Source: Boswellia sacra (taxonomy: Eukaryota; Streptophyta; Magnoliopsida; Sapindales; Burseraceae). Taken from it: DNA of 64,000 nt. Location: positions 682,001-746,000 of the forward strand of contig SNVD02002289.1 of NCBI GenBank assembly GCA_013180625.2, written 5' to 3'. The translations under genes were made by a program, and so were the position numbers. This document shows positions 36,400 to 49,199 of this stretch, piece after piece (the first letter of the stretch is position 1; each line of letters starts with the position of its first letter). The notes under the pieces were generated by a model that saw only the letters and a program-made list of their open reading frames with translations, made no database searches and was not told the origin of the DNA.

Positions 36400-37560
36400 G
36401 TCTATAATTTGTACATAATCTTTTTCTATTTGTGAAGTAGAAGCTAGATTTTGATCTTTATTTTTAGATTCAAGTATTGTTAATCTTTTTTGAGTTTGAA
36501 GTTGTTCTAATTGTTGATTTTGAATTTCTTTTTTGATTTCTTTTAATTTGTCCTTTAATTTCTAATTTCTTGTTGTAATTCTCCTGTAGTAACTTGTTTA
36601 AATAGAGTTTGTGATGGATATTTATCCCATATTTTGTTTAAACAAAATGTTTTTGGAGTCTTAATACTACTTTCTTGCTCTAGTATTTCCTTTAATCTTA
36701 TTAAATATTCTTCTTTTATGTTCGGATCTTCAATTTTATCAATAATATCTAATAAAAATTGTTTATCAGTATTTTTAGTAATTACATTAATTTGCTTACA
36801 ATTACATAATCCCTCTGTACACTTAAAAATTTACTACTTTCTGAAGTATTATCAGTATCTTGAATATCTAGAATATCATTATCTTCATTATCACTAATGC
36901 TAGATTCTTGACTAGATTGTTTGCTAATTAATAATTTATTAATTTTATTTCTTTGTTCATCTTGGTCATTTAAAAGTTCATTGGCTTTATTCTTCTTTTT
37001 ACATTGTTTTGATGTATGACCAGGTTGTATTACAGTCTTGTCTCTTAAATATATTTGTTAAAAATACATCCTTATACCATCTGAAATCTCCTAAGGTTGG
37101 ACATCTAAGATTTGTTAAAATTATTTTTGAACTAGCTAATTCCTCTTTAGGATTTCCTATGAAATGCATTGAAATTGTATATATTAGTACTTCTATAGCA
37201 TTTTGAGTTTCTTGAATAGTTACAAACCCATCTTTGTCTTCTACTTGAGTTTTTTCTACATGATTAAGTATTATTTGTTGGTTATTGAATCCTATACAAT
37301 TGTCCCACCAATATTTCAATGATCCTGTAAAACCTGCTACTAATAATTTAGCAGTCTCATGATCACTTGTTTTGTAAGCTTTACATTCAGTGGATGCCAT
37401 ACCCATTTCTTGTAAGGTATTAATTATTTCATATTCAGATTTTCCATCTATGTTCCATTCATAAATTGAATCTCCTGCATATTTATTGGAAATGAATTGT
37501 TTTCTTTCTTCGTACATTAAGTCTGGTAGAGCAAGTCTTGGGTAATATGTTCTTGTAGGG
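36400..37560 (-). pseudogene. Viral coat protein and truncated zinc finger (minus copy)
   Basis: The frame 37517-36999 reads YEERKQFISNKYAGDSIYEW, GFTGSLKYWWDNC, and on to FKRQDCN. It then jumps directly to TTWSYIKTM, which in the shifted frame is the second half of the zinc knuckle (PGHTSKQC). About 380 bp present in the plus copy (about 19482-19861) are missing, with TGTAA-like microhomology at the join. Downstream (36990-36400) is the acidic tail and coiled linker before protease. Confidence 0.75.
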
Positions 37561-38420
37561 GCTTGTTTCCATTTATTTTTTTAGTTATTTTGTTTATTTC
37601 ATCTATATCTTCAGATGTTGCAATAGATTGAGTATCACTTTGTTGATTTTGATGATTTTGATCTATAATATTAATATTATTTGAAGTAATCGGCAATATC
37701 TTTAGTTTTTGATTAATTTGATCAATTAAATCTATTTTAGGAAGTCTTATTGGCGTATTATTTTGCTGAACTGATTTAAATAATGGTGGAGATATATCTT
37801 GAGGAAATGTTACAGGTTGTTTTAATTTAATATTATCTATTTGATCTTCTATTCTTGTAACTTGTTTGGAGACAGTATGTAGTAATTGATTATGAAAATT
37901 ATTTTGTTCATAAATTTTTTTAATATCTCCTAAAGTTGCAGTTTCATTATCTGGTCTATTCGATTCTTTTTTAAATGGGGTTGCTAAAATCTCTACTTCA
38001 TTTGTTTTGATTTTGATTTATTCTAAAGATGGATGTATTGATTGAATTATTCCATGTTGCGTAGTTTCCCATTTTTTAAATTCATTTGTTTGAACATTAA
38101 CATGTTGACTTTTATATGGCAATTGAATATTATGTTTTGATGCATACGTGTTAAACCAGATAAAGAAAGGAATGTTACCTTTTAATTTGTTCGTCTCATT
38201 ATACCATTCTTCTCTAATTTCTTCAGTTTCTGGTTTAGTCAATGTATTAAAATACCATTTTCTTTTAAAATTATTTTCTTCTTGTAAAAATTCATTTCTT
38301 AAATATTCTTTATTTATTTCAAAGTCTTCTTTTTGAATAGTATTAATAGTTTGAAAATCCGATTGTGTGGGTGATGTTGGTGGTGATTGATTGATTAGTT
38401 CTGCTAAAGGTGTTGTGTAA
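37561..38420 (-). pseudogene. Viral spacer before the coat protein (minus copy)
   Basis: Includes the frame 38242-38018 (NIPFFIWFNTYASKHNIQLP). It also holds the uninterrupted site, around 37690, that corresponds to the CACTA insertion point of the plus copy (TTGCCGATTACTTCAAATAA). Frames are broken; no domain is recognised. Confidence 0.55.
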
Positions 38421-39324
38421 TTTACTGAACAAGCATGATATTATTTATTTCACTTGCTTGTGTACTTCTATAATTAAAATTACTAGATTTTGGTAATAAG
38501 AACGAACTCCTAGCAGATTTAATATCAGAATAACTTGATAAAGTTTCTCCTATTCTCAAATAATTAAATCTTAGTAATATTTTTCCTTCTGGATTTTGAG
38601 TAATTTGTGCTATTTCCTTTTGTAATATATTCCTAGGTGGCAATGGATTATCTATCTGCCAAACTTCTAGTATAGTAATTTCATTCTATTTAAGTAATTT
38701 TGGTGTATAAGTTGATATTGGAGTATTTTCTTTTATTTCTACTGTTAATATCGTAGTTTCTCCCCTAGTGTCTTGTAGTCTACATCTTGGATTAAATTCT
38801 AGACTAGTTTGTTTAAAATATATTCTATTAGAGTAATAAATACCCATGCCTATTTTGTGTAAAAACTGATTCTCGTAAATGAATATTTAAAACTAATGTA
38901 TCTAATATTGTTGGATCACATAGACTAACTTGAAAATTTGGAGCACAATTAAAATAAATAGCACCATTACAAAGATTTGATTGGACTACCCCTAATAAAG
39001 AATCTTGAAATTTTAATAGTGTTTTGTCTCTTAATAACATTAATATTGGAAAATCCATTCGTATTTTTTATAATGGTTTTATAGCTATTTGTATTACTCC
39101 AAAATGTATATAATTAAATCTTTTTGTTTATAATTTTCTATGGCTAATTGACTGAGCAATCTTATCTCTTCAAATTCATTCTGTAAAGTTAAAGTTTCTT
39201 CATTTTCTTTTATTGAATAAGCAGTTTTAAAGTCAAATGTTTCTATTTCATAAATACTATTTGGTGAAATGCTGAGTAATGTGTTTTTATTTAAACTTTG
39301 TTTAATATTAGTAATTTTTGCCAT
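38421..39324 (-). pseudogene. Viral movement protein region (minus copy)
   Basis: Frames 39324-39094, 39058-38828 and 38643-38422 together cover the 30K-type movement protein. Segments include NTLLSISPNSIYEIETFDF, FPILMLLRDKTLLKFQDSLL and NCAPNFQVSLCDPTILDT. A TAA lies shortly before the second frame, at a codon that is TCA in the plus copy, and indels separate the frames. The region is not interrupted by a transposon. Confidence 0.7.
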
Positions 39325-39432
39325 TATTTCTCTTCAACTAATTACCTTGGATGCTTTTTTCGATTTAGAATTTAGATATTTTCTAACTGTAGATGTCATT
39401 TTAGAATTATTAATAACCTCAAATTTTAGCAC

Positions 39433-39560
39433 ACAATCTTCTCAGGATAGGAATGCTACGGGAACACCTAAAGCTTACCAACGATCTCACGCTCTCTCTC
39501 CTAGCTACCGGGAACACTTGGCTTACCAACACATGCACAACTCTCACTGCTACCTAACTT
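39433..39560 (-). other. GC-rich repeated leader element (minus copy)
   Basis: Counterpart of 24517-24640. On the minus strand it shows two repeats, GTTGGTAAGCCAAGTGTTCC and GTTGGTAAGCTTTAGGTGTT, each followed by cccg.tagc. Several differences from the plus copy leave the repeat layout intact. Confidence 0.5.
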
Positions 39561-39639
39561 TATCCTTCAAATCTTGTTTACTAAAATTTTTCTTTACTAA
39601 TAATTCTAGAATGATATCTATAATTAGAATTTCTCTAAA

Positions 39640-39833
39640 TTCTGCCTCTTTCACAGAGCGTCTAGTAGTTTATTTCTAAGTCTAAAATATGATCTTTGAG
39701 CCAATCTAGTTCTATTATAAATCTAATCTATCTTCTTGTGATAAATACCAATTGTTTTTAAGAAAATTTTTGTGTTGTTATAATCAATTCTATGTCTTCT
39801 AATATGTTCTCTTAATTCACTATTTTCTGCCAT
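39640..39833 (-). pseudogene. Viral small ORF 1 (minus copy)
   Basis: Starts ATGGCAGAAAATAGTGAATT downstream of the primer site. The beginning SELREHIRR matches ORF 1 of the plus copy, after which an indel near 39770 shifts the frame. Function unknown. Confidence 0.5.
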
Positions 39834-39857
39834 TTATTTAGAGTTTTATTATCTTAA

Positions 39858-39872
39858 TGGCTCTGATACCAA
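39858..39872 (-). other. tRNA-Met primer-binding site (minus copy)
   Basis: On the minus strand TTGGTATCAGAGCCA, a perfect match to the canonical plant initiator tRNA-Met primer site. Confidence 0.9.
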
Positions 39873-40026
39873 TTTGGGAAAACAGGATCGATAAAAGCAA
39901 GAAATAAAGTAAAAACAAAATAAGAAGTATTTAAAGCAATGATTATTGAGAAAACATAAAAATAAAATGAATAATTTAAATAACAAGTTTAAAAGGTTGA
40001 AAACAAGGGATGAATAAAAACTTACT

Positions 40027-40123
40027 TTTATTAAAACTTTTGTTGAAAATTACAACAGAACTTGTACAATGACTCACTCTTTTCATTGATGCCTTCCTTT
40101 TGATTACAAGACTCCTTATATAG
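40027..40123 (-). promoter_or_regulatory. Viral TATA box and poly(A) signal (minus copy)
   Basis: CTATATAAG at 40123-40115 followed about 85 nt downstream by AATAAA (40032-40027), and then the primer site at 39872. This is the better-preserved version of the viral promoter and could still start transcription. Confidence 0.65.
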
Positions 40124-40439
40124 ACTTAGTGACGAACTTCAAAACGTTTAAAATCCATAACAATAATTATATTCTTCAAATATCTTTGACTATGATATAT
40201 ACAACCATAACACGTGTAAATACATTAATTATGATTCTTGACAATTTGACTCAATAATAATTACTTTCTACTATTCTTGATAAGTTTGAGTATATATCAA
40301 GGACACGTGGACTCCTTATTTGTTTTCATTTAGCATGAGATAAGCTTGCTAAGCTTGCTTACTTCACTTTTCCATCGTTCTTCGAGAAAGTGAGTTGGAT
40401 ATGAGATGGATAAACTTGACTTTATTGATTACAGATCAT

Positions 40440-41673
40440 AAGGATCTTGGAAAAGTGGTCCACCAAACGGATCTTCATTTGGATTTTCTGGAGTATTGTC
40501 GGATGAGCGGTCCGAAATTTGTTGACTAAGTGCCATTAATTGCTTGGGCTATTTACCTTTTGACTTCTTCTTGGAACTTTTAGATGACGTTGACTTTGTC
40601 CTGGGCTTGGACTTCTGTCTTTAATGGAGTATTGGGCTTGATTGATTTCTCTTTGGGCTTGACTGGAGTTCGCATAGGCTTTTTACCGGATTTGATCCAT
40701 TGCTGAATATTTTAAACGGAACATCTTGAAACATCATACTTGTCCTACCACTCAATTCCAAATTCTCTAACTAGTGACAAATAGTAGTTTGAATAATAAG
40801 ACTCAATAGTATATAACCAGGATAAAATCCAAAGAATTTGGAAATCTATATGGAAACCAATTTGCTGGATAAAAGATTGGTCTGGGGTATCAGCATGTTT
40901 TTTGTAATAAGGAAAGGATAATTGATTAAGCTGTTTTGGATAAATTGTTGGATTAGGTCCTAAATAATACCACCATTCTAAGAACCAAGATGGATAAAAC
41001 TTTTGACACCTAGTATCAAAATGGATAAACCACGAATGATCAAATGTTCTAAGATAAAAAATATTAAACCAAGCTTTTTGATATCTACATAATTATAACC
41101 ATTTGGTTCATAAGGAATTGAAAAAGAAACCTTGGTTCAGATGGATTGGGTACCAAATTCTCTAGGGGTTTTGACTTTCTTTATTTTATAGGTTGAGTAA
41201 GAAATTTGGTCAGGATTTTTGCGATCTTTATGATGAACTATTTCTACACTATCAGTATCTACTAGAATCAACTCATAAAATTGACGATTTTTCAATGGAT
41301 TATTTGTAGTATGTTGACAATATGAAAGGAATAATATTTGAGTAAGGGATTTTAATTCAACTAAAGAAACCGGGTTAGTATATTGAGTAACTTGGAGATG
41401 TTGACATTGACTCTCGGTTATGTAATTGGACTTTTGAGTAGACGAACCTACCTAGGTAGATGACCTGGTTGCTAATTGAGTACCTGGTTGGGTAGGTGAC
41501 CCTGCTACAGCTTGAGAAAATGATAAAGGAGGATATTCAGCTAAAGCTGAATAAGTATTTGCAATAAGGACTTTGCCTACACCTGCAACTTGAATAGATT
41601 GATTAGTTTTTGCCATGATGTAATCACTAGCCTTCATAATCTTTTTGTTTGACATTTTGATTATTCTCACCAA
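40440..41673 (-). pseudogene. Viral final ORF, unknown function (minus copy)
   Basis: Begins around ATGTCAAACAAAAAGATTAT at 41655 and encodes KASDYIMAKTNQSIQVAGV and a TQPGTQLAT repeat. After TAG (near 41452) it continues with VSFSIPYEPNGYNYVD and HSWFIHFDTRCQKFYPSWF. The tail is Lys/Ser-rich. The order matches 22480-23519, where an extra piece present here (about 41290-41215) is missing. Confidence 0.65.
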
Positions 41674-41689
41674 GTGTTACACTCTCTGA

Positions 41690-42317
41690 TCTTATCCTGT
41701 AAAAATTTTCTTGTTAAGAAATCTGGAATAGAATTATTTTCTCCTTTAATAAATTCAATTTCAAAATCAAATACAGATAAAATTATTTGCCATCTTGCAA
41801 AAATTTGTTTAGAAATTAAATTTTTTACATCTTTTTGTAAAACTTCTTTTGCAGATTTGCAATCAATGCGGAGTAAAAATGTTTTGTTAAATAAATTATC
41901 TTGAAATTTTGTAATGCATAAAATAATTTATAAAATTCTTTTTCAATAGTTGAATAACATTTTTTGTGGTCCGAGCCATAATCCTGAATGATACTTAACT
42001 AAATCTTCTTTATTTGATTCTGGTAATTTTTGCTTAAGAATACTTTCGTATCCTATTTCGGAGGCATTTGTTTCTACAATCATAAAGGCATCAGGATGTG
42101 GAGTTCCTAAGCAAGGAAGTGTTTTGACCTTTTCTTTTAGGATTTTGATTATCCTAGTATATTCTTCTGTCTAAGGCAAAGGATTCTTTTGAAGTCTTTG
42201 ATATAAAGGTTTGCATAATTTTTTAAGATTTGGAAAGAAATCTGAAACATAATTTAAAGATCCTAAGAATCTTTGTAATTGATTTTTGTCTTTAATTTCA
42301 TCTGGAAATTTATCATC
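41690..42317 (-). pseudogene. Viral RT connection/RNase H region (proximal occurrence)
   Basis: Repeats 35069-34440. It contains the connection segment and RNase H with an ETNASEIGYE-like stretch; catalytic Asp is Asn here (VETNASEIGY) where the other copies have DASEIGYG. It begins abruptly at 42317 at the junction with the flanking direct repeat. Confidence 0.7.
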
Positions 42318-42575
42318 GATATTTGTTCAGAAGTCTCTAATTTGCTGGAAAGATTAGGAGATGTCAACGAAATTAATTATTACGAACAAAAAATTCGTAA
42401 ACAAAAATAACAATTTTTAATTTTTTTTTTTGGTAATCTTCAATCACTTTTATAAGTATCAATCAAATAAAATCCTCTCATTAGTGACAACCAAAAACAG
42501 CAAGAAATAATTAAGTCAGAGTAGTTGTTTTGGTTTATGAAAAAAAATGGTTGGATTTGTTTGTAAGTTAAATTT
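42318..42575 (+). repeat. Right copy of the 256-bp direct repeat flanking the viral cluster
   Basis: Starts GATATTTGTTCAGAAGTCTC directly after viral sequence and ends AAGTTAAATTT, after which unique DNA (GTTAAGGTGATGAGG) follows. It matches 18595-18850 along its full length. Confidence 0.85.
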
Positions 42576-44780
42576 GTTAAGGTGATGAGGAAACCAGAGC
42601 AGAGATTTTGCGCTGTACATTTTGTGAGCTTTAAATTTAATTGGATTAATTTGATTTGACATTTAGTTTAAGCTAATTGGCTTTGAAGGCCTAGAAGATT
42701 GCTTTACTCATCTCTATAAGAATAATGAATGTAATAAGTGGTAATTTAAACACAAAACAATAGATTACATCTTTCTAGATTCTTCTTTTATTACGATAGA
42801 ATCATAGAAATTAAGATTAAGAAACAAACATTACAAGATCAATCTTAAATTCTTCAGATTTTGGCATTTTCTCTTGCTCACCCAATACTCATTATCTCCT
42901 GTTGACATTGATTTTGGCATTATTTCTTAAATTCTTAAATACTGGGCCTCCTTCCACAGGCCGAATCTGAATTGGTGTGTAATGAGGCCCAGCATCAAAT
43001 TTGGCCCATACACATATTGATGATTGATGTTTGATGGATTAGGCTTTTTTTTAACCAAAGCAAATAATTTATAAATATTCTTTTAATATGAATGCCCTTG
43101 GTTTAGTGTAAATTTATTAATTGAAGGTCTTAGTAAAGTGTAGATTAAATTAATAAATTGCCATATTTTCATATTTCGATGTATTTAATTATTTTATTTT
43201 AATAAAGAGCTAGAAAGTACTACTAATTAAAATTATAACATAATTTTTTATTTTATAATGAGAACATTATTACATCATTATCATTATAGCTAACAGAATC
43301 ATTTCATAAAATTGTCTCTATAGAAAACTTAAGTTAATTAAAACACAATTTTTGCAAACTTGTACAATTACACTTCTTACATGAATGTAAACTTAACCTT
43401 TCCTAAGAAAAGTTGAGGTTTTGGTTCATATGTGGAAATCACTTATGGAGATCTGCTCAAAAATGGAAAGTCACCAAAAAAAAAAAAAAAAAAGAAACGC
43501 GCACACACTCACATTTAATTGATTATGAAAATGAATGGACTACAGCTCTACGAAGGAATTCAAAGGACATAATATAAGAATAATGATATTCATCCCAATT
43601 CAATTCCAAATTTTGTATTACAATTGATGTGCATTTTATTAGTAGTGTCCAAGTGGATAGTATCATGACGTAATGAGTGATGTATATTTTTTGAATTTAT
43701 GTCATATCATTTAGGATGTATGAATTTTAGACAAATTTTAGGCAGTGTATCGCTACTCTTAAAGGAAAAAGAAAAAAAACACAAGTTTCACGCTATTATT
43801 GATATGATTAATTAGGGCTTTTTTTCACAAATAGATTTTAACTGATTCATAAATTACAAAAATTAATCGTAATCTTCCCCATATTACATTCTGATTATGC
43901 AAATCCAATGATGACCAGAAAAAATTGAAGATTAAAAAAAAAAAAAGAATCAATATCGCTACCTAGTGGCACTTAACAGTTTCAAATCAGTATCACCATC
44001 TACTCAAATAAAGAGACCCACAAAGATTATTGACAGAATTGGCAAGCCCCTGATAAATCCTACCTCCCTCAAAACCAATCCTTTTCCATATAATTAACCA
44101 TGAGATTTCTGAAATCGGCCGTTAATAAGAGTTAAAACACGCATTAATTTGCTATAAATCAATTAGTTGGGTGAAGCGTACGTGGCTATATTTGGCAATT
44201 GTTGAAGCTAAAAGTAAATTGCAATATTGTAGTTGAGCTCTCATCGATCAAATTTTCTTTTAGGTAAAATAATCCCTCAATACTACATTAGAGTCAAAAT
44301 AACCTAGCAGTTATTTTACTTATCAAATTAATCAACTTAAGCTACCACCTAACCACTAACAGAAAAATACCCTATGGCAACTTGCAGTGCACGTCGTCGC
44401 AGGGTTTTCCCAATGTGCAACTGCACGTTACTGCTCTTATCGATGCTAAAAGTTCCTGACTTTCCGCAACACGCAATACACCTTGCAAATGGCTTGATTG
44501 CATGTTACAGAACGCCTTTAGCAATGTGCATCTTAAGCCATTTATTATTCATTTTTTAGAAATATTTATATTTATATTTTTTAATTTGTAGTACCTATAG
44601 CATTTATAATTTTACACATTACAATATAAATAAATTCAATAAAATTCAAAAATAAATATAACATCAAAATAAACATTTATATTAACAAAAATATTATTAC
44701 AAAATTTTTAAAATACAAGTACTTGTTTACATAGAATAATCCTAAATGACTTACAATAAATAAATAATAAATGTTATATA
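42576..44780. other. Gene-free AT-rich DNA
   Basis: No gene recognised. A locally GC-richer patch at 44370-44540 has a 61-codon frame without recognisable features. Confidence 0.45.
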
Positions 44781-47547
44781 ATTAAGTTTTGAAGCATCAC
44801 ATATTTTGGAGCCAAAGCAGTTGGAACAACTCTTCCACCATCCTTCAATACTATCATCTTCTACTCTTATCTCCTTGAAGCAATTAGATAGATATGTTCT
44901 CAAGCAAACACCAACAAATCTTGCATAAATAAATTCAGCAAATTAGATACATACTAATTTTAAAACTAAATAGCAACCTCCACCCACAAAATAAAATATA
45001 ATAATAAAGTATTTTACAATTTTAACATATTCAAGAAACAAAATCAACTTTCAATAACAAGTTGAAAACCAAAGGAACTAGAAGATTTAAAAATTAAAGA
45101 AACCAAAAGATTATGAAAAGAAAAAAGAAAATGTTTCTCAATATCTACCCATCTAAATGATCTAAGATTTTACACAAGCCTTTTAGGCATATGTATCCAG
45201 CACCATATAAAATGCTTATTTAATATACATAAGCATTCATTGATTTCTTTTCATTTAAAATCATATCATATTCAATACATAAATCAACTTGAATTATTAA
45301 GATTTCGAATAGTCAACTTCATATCATAGTCTAATCAAATACTAATTACTTCACTTTCACACTTCCAAAACAGAGTAATGTTGGTTCTTGAATTTTTAAT
45401 AAATAATCTACTCATCCAAATGATCTTAAATTTTACACAGACCTTCTAGACATATAAATGTAAAATCATTAGAAATTACGTAGCATTTTGATTTCACGAG
45501 CTAATCCAAATAATTTACGTTTTATGGTCTATCAATTCTATCAAATAATTTCTAGAAATGATCTTTCTCTATTAAAAAATATATAACAATTCACCATTAA
45601 TTCTTAAAATTATAAAACTCTCCATATTTAAACTAGATACAAAGACAAGCAAATCTGCCAAATTTTTCCTATTTTATGAGACTCTGAGTACCTCGCATAA
45701 TTTTCCTAAAACTAATCTCCAGCAGAAATACTGAAATTCTAGCATTATGGAGTCAATATAAAAAATTCATAACGAATCAAATATTCAATATTTTTCAGTC
45801 AAACCAATTTTAAACAAGCCCTTGAAATGTCAATTTTAACATGTATAAAATTGAGAATCAAAATAAAAAAATAACTTCAAAGATTTCATAATCAAGAGTA
45901 GAGAAACTGGATTGGAAAATCAAGAACAGGAGAAGAGAAGAGAAGAGAAGAGAAGAAGCTATTGAAACTTCTTTTCTAATCAACGTACAAAAGTTGCTGA
46001 ATATCTCAATCTTTGGGGATCTTACTTGATGGGTTTTTTCCTAAAATACATTTTGGGGTTATTTTTGCAGAGATTTCATAAAATCTAACCAAGGAAACGC
46101 CAAATTATGCAATACCCAGATGGATTCTTACATTCCTTTTAGTGAAACAATGGCTTCTACAGCAAAACCTCGTTCTCCATTCTATCAAGCATTGATTGCA
46201 ATCAAATTTCAATTGCTAAAAAACCCCTGAACAAATCTGAGATGTAATGAAAGCAATTTGGTCAACGAACCATACTAAGCATCATATAAACAAATACCAA
46301 TATTTCTCCTAAATTCAAAGCACTAACTCTTCTATACAGATTGTTTGTTTTTTTTTTTTTTTACCCAAAATGATGGGAAGATAAGCAAAACCCATCCACA
46401 AATCACGTAAAACATATTAAAAGTTGCTTTTTCTAGCATCTGAGCCACTCACTAGCTCAATTAGCTTGTATCAAAACCAGCCACTGAAAATCCAACCATC
46501 AACAACAGCTTCAACACAAAACACGAAATACCTAGAAACAAACTTAAAATTTTCCCCAAAAAAATATACATAGCCATATAGAAATTTGTTTACTTTGCAG
46601 CAGATCAAACCAAATAACTAAACAACTTTTTGAAGAAATAACTACAACAATAATAACATTTATACACAGAACTATACGGCGTTCATATCCTATGCTACCA
46701 TCAACTGATAAAAAAAATAAAACAAAAAAATCTTAAAGATTTACCAAAGGATTATAAGAAAAAGATACCGATTAATCTAAAAAAAGAAAAAAAGAAAAGA
46801 AAAGAAAAAACAGAATAATTAAATGATGAAGATGAAGAGGTCTTTATTATCTCACAACTTTGCTTCCCTTTCTTCTTAAAAGAAAGTAGAGAAAGACAGC
46901 CCTTGAAATTAGATGAGAATGTTGAAGAAAAGAGTGATTAAGCGAGGACAATAATATCATCTTTAAAAAAAATTTCAAAACAAAATAAATAAATTAAAAA
47001 CAAAAAAACCCATAAAGATATTCAAATGAATAGGACACTGAAACACAAATCAAAATCTAATTCCAAATGATTGCTTGTACCCTAAATCGAAACCCTAAAT
47101 CAAAAGAGGGAAAATCCAAACCCTAACCCCCTCAATTTAAAAAAAAAAAAAAAAAAGAGATCTCAACTCCTTACCTTGAAGCATGAAATCTTCCTACAAA
47201 AAACCAATATCATGCTTATATGCAAAGATTAAGTGCATACCAGAAATAAAATCTACTATCAAAGGTTCGTAGAGTGATTGTCAAAGCCTCTTCAAGCGTC
47301 TCAATGAACAATTGAAGAAGAAATTGTTCATAGAATGGTGAGAGAGCAAAAGCATGGTGAGATCGAGAGCTAATGTTCAAGGGTGAGATGGAGAGGGAAT
47401 GGTGACGAAACAACTTAAGTGTTAAATGTGTTTACTTTTGATTTTTCTTTCTTTTTTTTTTTTATATTTGCTTATCCCTTAATATAAATTGTGTCAAAAA
47501 GAAATAATTATCAGCTTGCTTTGGCTTAGTAGTGGTGGGGTGTTACA
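44781..47547 (-). mobile_element. Probable LTR-type sequence, minus strand (edge tentative)
   Basis: The right edge reads GGGGTGTTACA at 47537-47547, which on the minus strand is TGTAACACCCC, like the start of the solo LTR at 7168. TATA-like AAATATAAAA (near 47461) and pyrimidine-rich leader sequence follow on that strand. The interior has LTR-like phrases, for example a repeated atctaaatgatct.agattttacac near 45155 and 45415, and (AGAAG)n at 45922-45955. The left end and a target duplication were not found. Confidence 0.3.
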
Positions 47548-48563
47548 TTTACAAAGAAAAAATTAAATTAAATTTTAATTTGTCAAATGATTTTAAATTT
47601 AAATTATTATACATATATATATATATAATTATATATATTTTCTTATTCACAAGTGTTACATTATTAAATTATAAAAATTAATTTAATATTTTAATTTATT
47701 AATATCTATTAAAATAGAATTTAAAAACCATTTTTTTATTTTTATTAAACAACACCTATTTGTTTAAGGTTGTTTCTTGAACTCTCTTTGAGGCTTAATT
47801 AAATTAAATTATTTACTTAGCTATTTAATAACTTTTTTTTGCTTTTAACTTTATTAATTCCTATTGAATTTTAATTTATCTCCATTTAACAATCAAATTA
47901 TAATATTTACCTATTTTTTATTTTCATACTTATAATTATTTTTTTAAATAGGAAAAATTAAAAAATAGTGTCCTTTTCCCCAATTTGAAAAGTTTAATTT
48001 ATTTTATTAATTTCTTTAGATTTAAAATTGACAAAAGTTATATATTTTTTAATGAATTAACATTAAAATTGTTTTTGTTTAATTTCATAAACAATATAAT
48101 TTTATTTTATTTATTTTGAGATATAAAACATGACTTAAATTACTTGCATTAATCCTAGCTAGCATGAAGACAACAACAATAACACAAACAACGTCAACAA
48201 TTTTCCTTAATAATTTGACGTTTTCATCTTCTAATCAAATAAGCCTAACAAGAAAATTCCCCAAACCCAATTATTACAAACAGTTAACAAAGAGTAATGC
48301 CACATATTGAACCAACTCGTACATCCAAATTCATACAATATGATGTGGCAAAACGTCACATTTGATGGTAAAGATTAACATTAAATGAGAGAGATTGGGA
48401 TAATGAAGAAGTTAAGCAAATACTTGTCACATGGTTGAAGAAATTAAATAAAGTATCATACCCTTTTGTAGCGTTCTCCACCCACTACTTCTTCGATCAC
48501 TTCTCTGTGAGAGGATTCTGAAATTTTCGACCAGAGTCGTTATGAGAGATTCGAAGATAAGGC

Positions 48564-48564
<1 letters not shown>

Positions 48565-48607
<43 letters not shown>
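48565..48607. repeat. (TA)n microsatellite
   Basis: About 21 uninterrupted TA dinucleotides. Likely polymorphic. Confidence 0.95.
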
Positions 48608-48611
<4 letters not shown>

Positions 48612-48903
48612 TTAAAGGAATTTTTTTGGGTGGCTATTGATTTTAATATAATATAGAACAATCAGGATTGGTACGAGGGAGAAAATGGATTACTTTTTAC
48701 CAAAGGAAAGTGGACTCCTAAGGAAATAATTAGTAAGCGAACAAGGCATGGAGAGTCCTTTAAAATGTACCTCATTTCTATCACTCATCTATTTCAACTA
48801 AGAAATTATCGAGCAATTCTCAAAAATGTTTATATCATTGCAATTATATTAACACGGGTCCAAATCTAAAGATGAATGAAAAAAGTTCCAAGGTACAAAT
48901 AAA

Positions 48904-49191
48904 TCAATTCGTACCACCAAAATCTAAAATTAATTTTTCACAAGAATCTGTGTTGCTGGCGCTATCATAGTCTGGTTTACTAGCTTGATCAAAATCTGGA
49001 TTGCTGGCGTTATCAGAATCCGCGTTGCTGGCCGGATCAGAGTCTGGGTTGCTCCTGTTATCATAATCTGAACTGCTAGCTTGATCAAAATCTTGGTTGC
49101 TGGCGTTATCAGAATCTAAATATTCCTCTGCAACTTCTCTTTTCTGCCACAAATTAAAAGAAGTAAAATCAACAACAAATAAGACAACCAA
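48904..49191 (-). CDS. Open frame with 8-residue Asp/Ser/Asn repeats
   Basis: A 95-codon frame whose middle is about seven copies of a 24-bp unit. They encode eight-residue repeats of the form D-x-D-x-A-S-N-x (for example SDNASNPD, FDQASKPD). The unit length is a multiple of three and the frame stays open through all units despite base changes. An acceptor-like tttgtggcag precedes KREVAEEYL, so this may be a terminal exon and not a single-exon gene. The tail is CEKLILDFGGTN. No family is recognised. It could equally be a minisatellite that happens to be open. Confidence 0.35.
   Translation of the reverse strand: MVVLFVVDFTSFNLWQKREVAEEYLDSDNASNQDFDQASSSDYDNRSNPDSDPASNADSDNASNPDFDQASKPDYDSASNTDSCEKLILDFGGTN
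48950..49121. repeat. 24-bp minisatellite, about 7 units
   Basis: Units of the type gttgctggcgttatcagaatctgg follow head to tail. Variants include actagcttgatcaaaatc and gctggccggatcagagtc. Two alternating subtypes (gcgttatcagaa and gcttgatcaaaa) suggest that a 48-bp higher-order unit was duplicated. Confidence 0.85.
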
Positions 49192-49199
49192 TGCTATAA

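Larger units (their letters stand above)
34283..42317 (-). mobile_element. Endogenous caulimovirid pararetrovirus, minus-strand copy
   Basis: Reading leftward from 42317: RT connection/RNase H, final ORF, promoter, primer site (39872-39858), ORF 1, movement protein, coat protein, truncated zinc finger, protease, RT, RNase H and the start of the final ORF. Homologous points at 42315 and 35069 are 7,246 bp apart, shorter than the plus unit because of a deletion of about 380 bp near 37030. About 0.79 kb is repeated at its ends. It carries no later transposon and so supplies empty-site references for the plus copy. It is coding-defective throughout. Confidence 0.85.

Noticed and set aside
44374..44559. 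61-codon frame in a slightly GC-rich patch
   Set aside because: No recognisable motif, splice context or homologue; probably chance.
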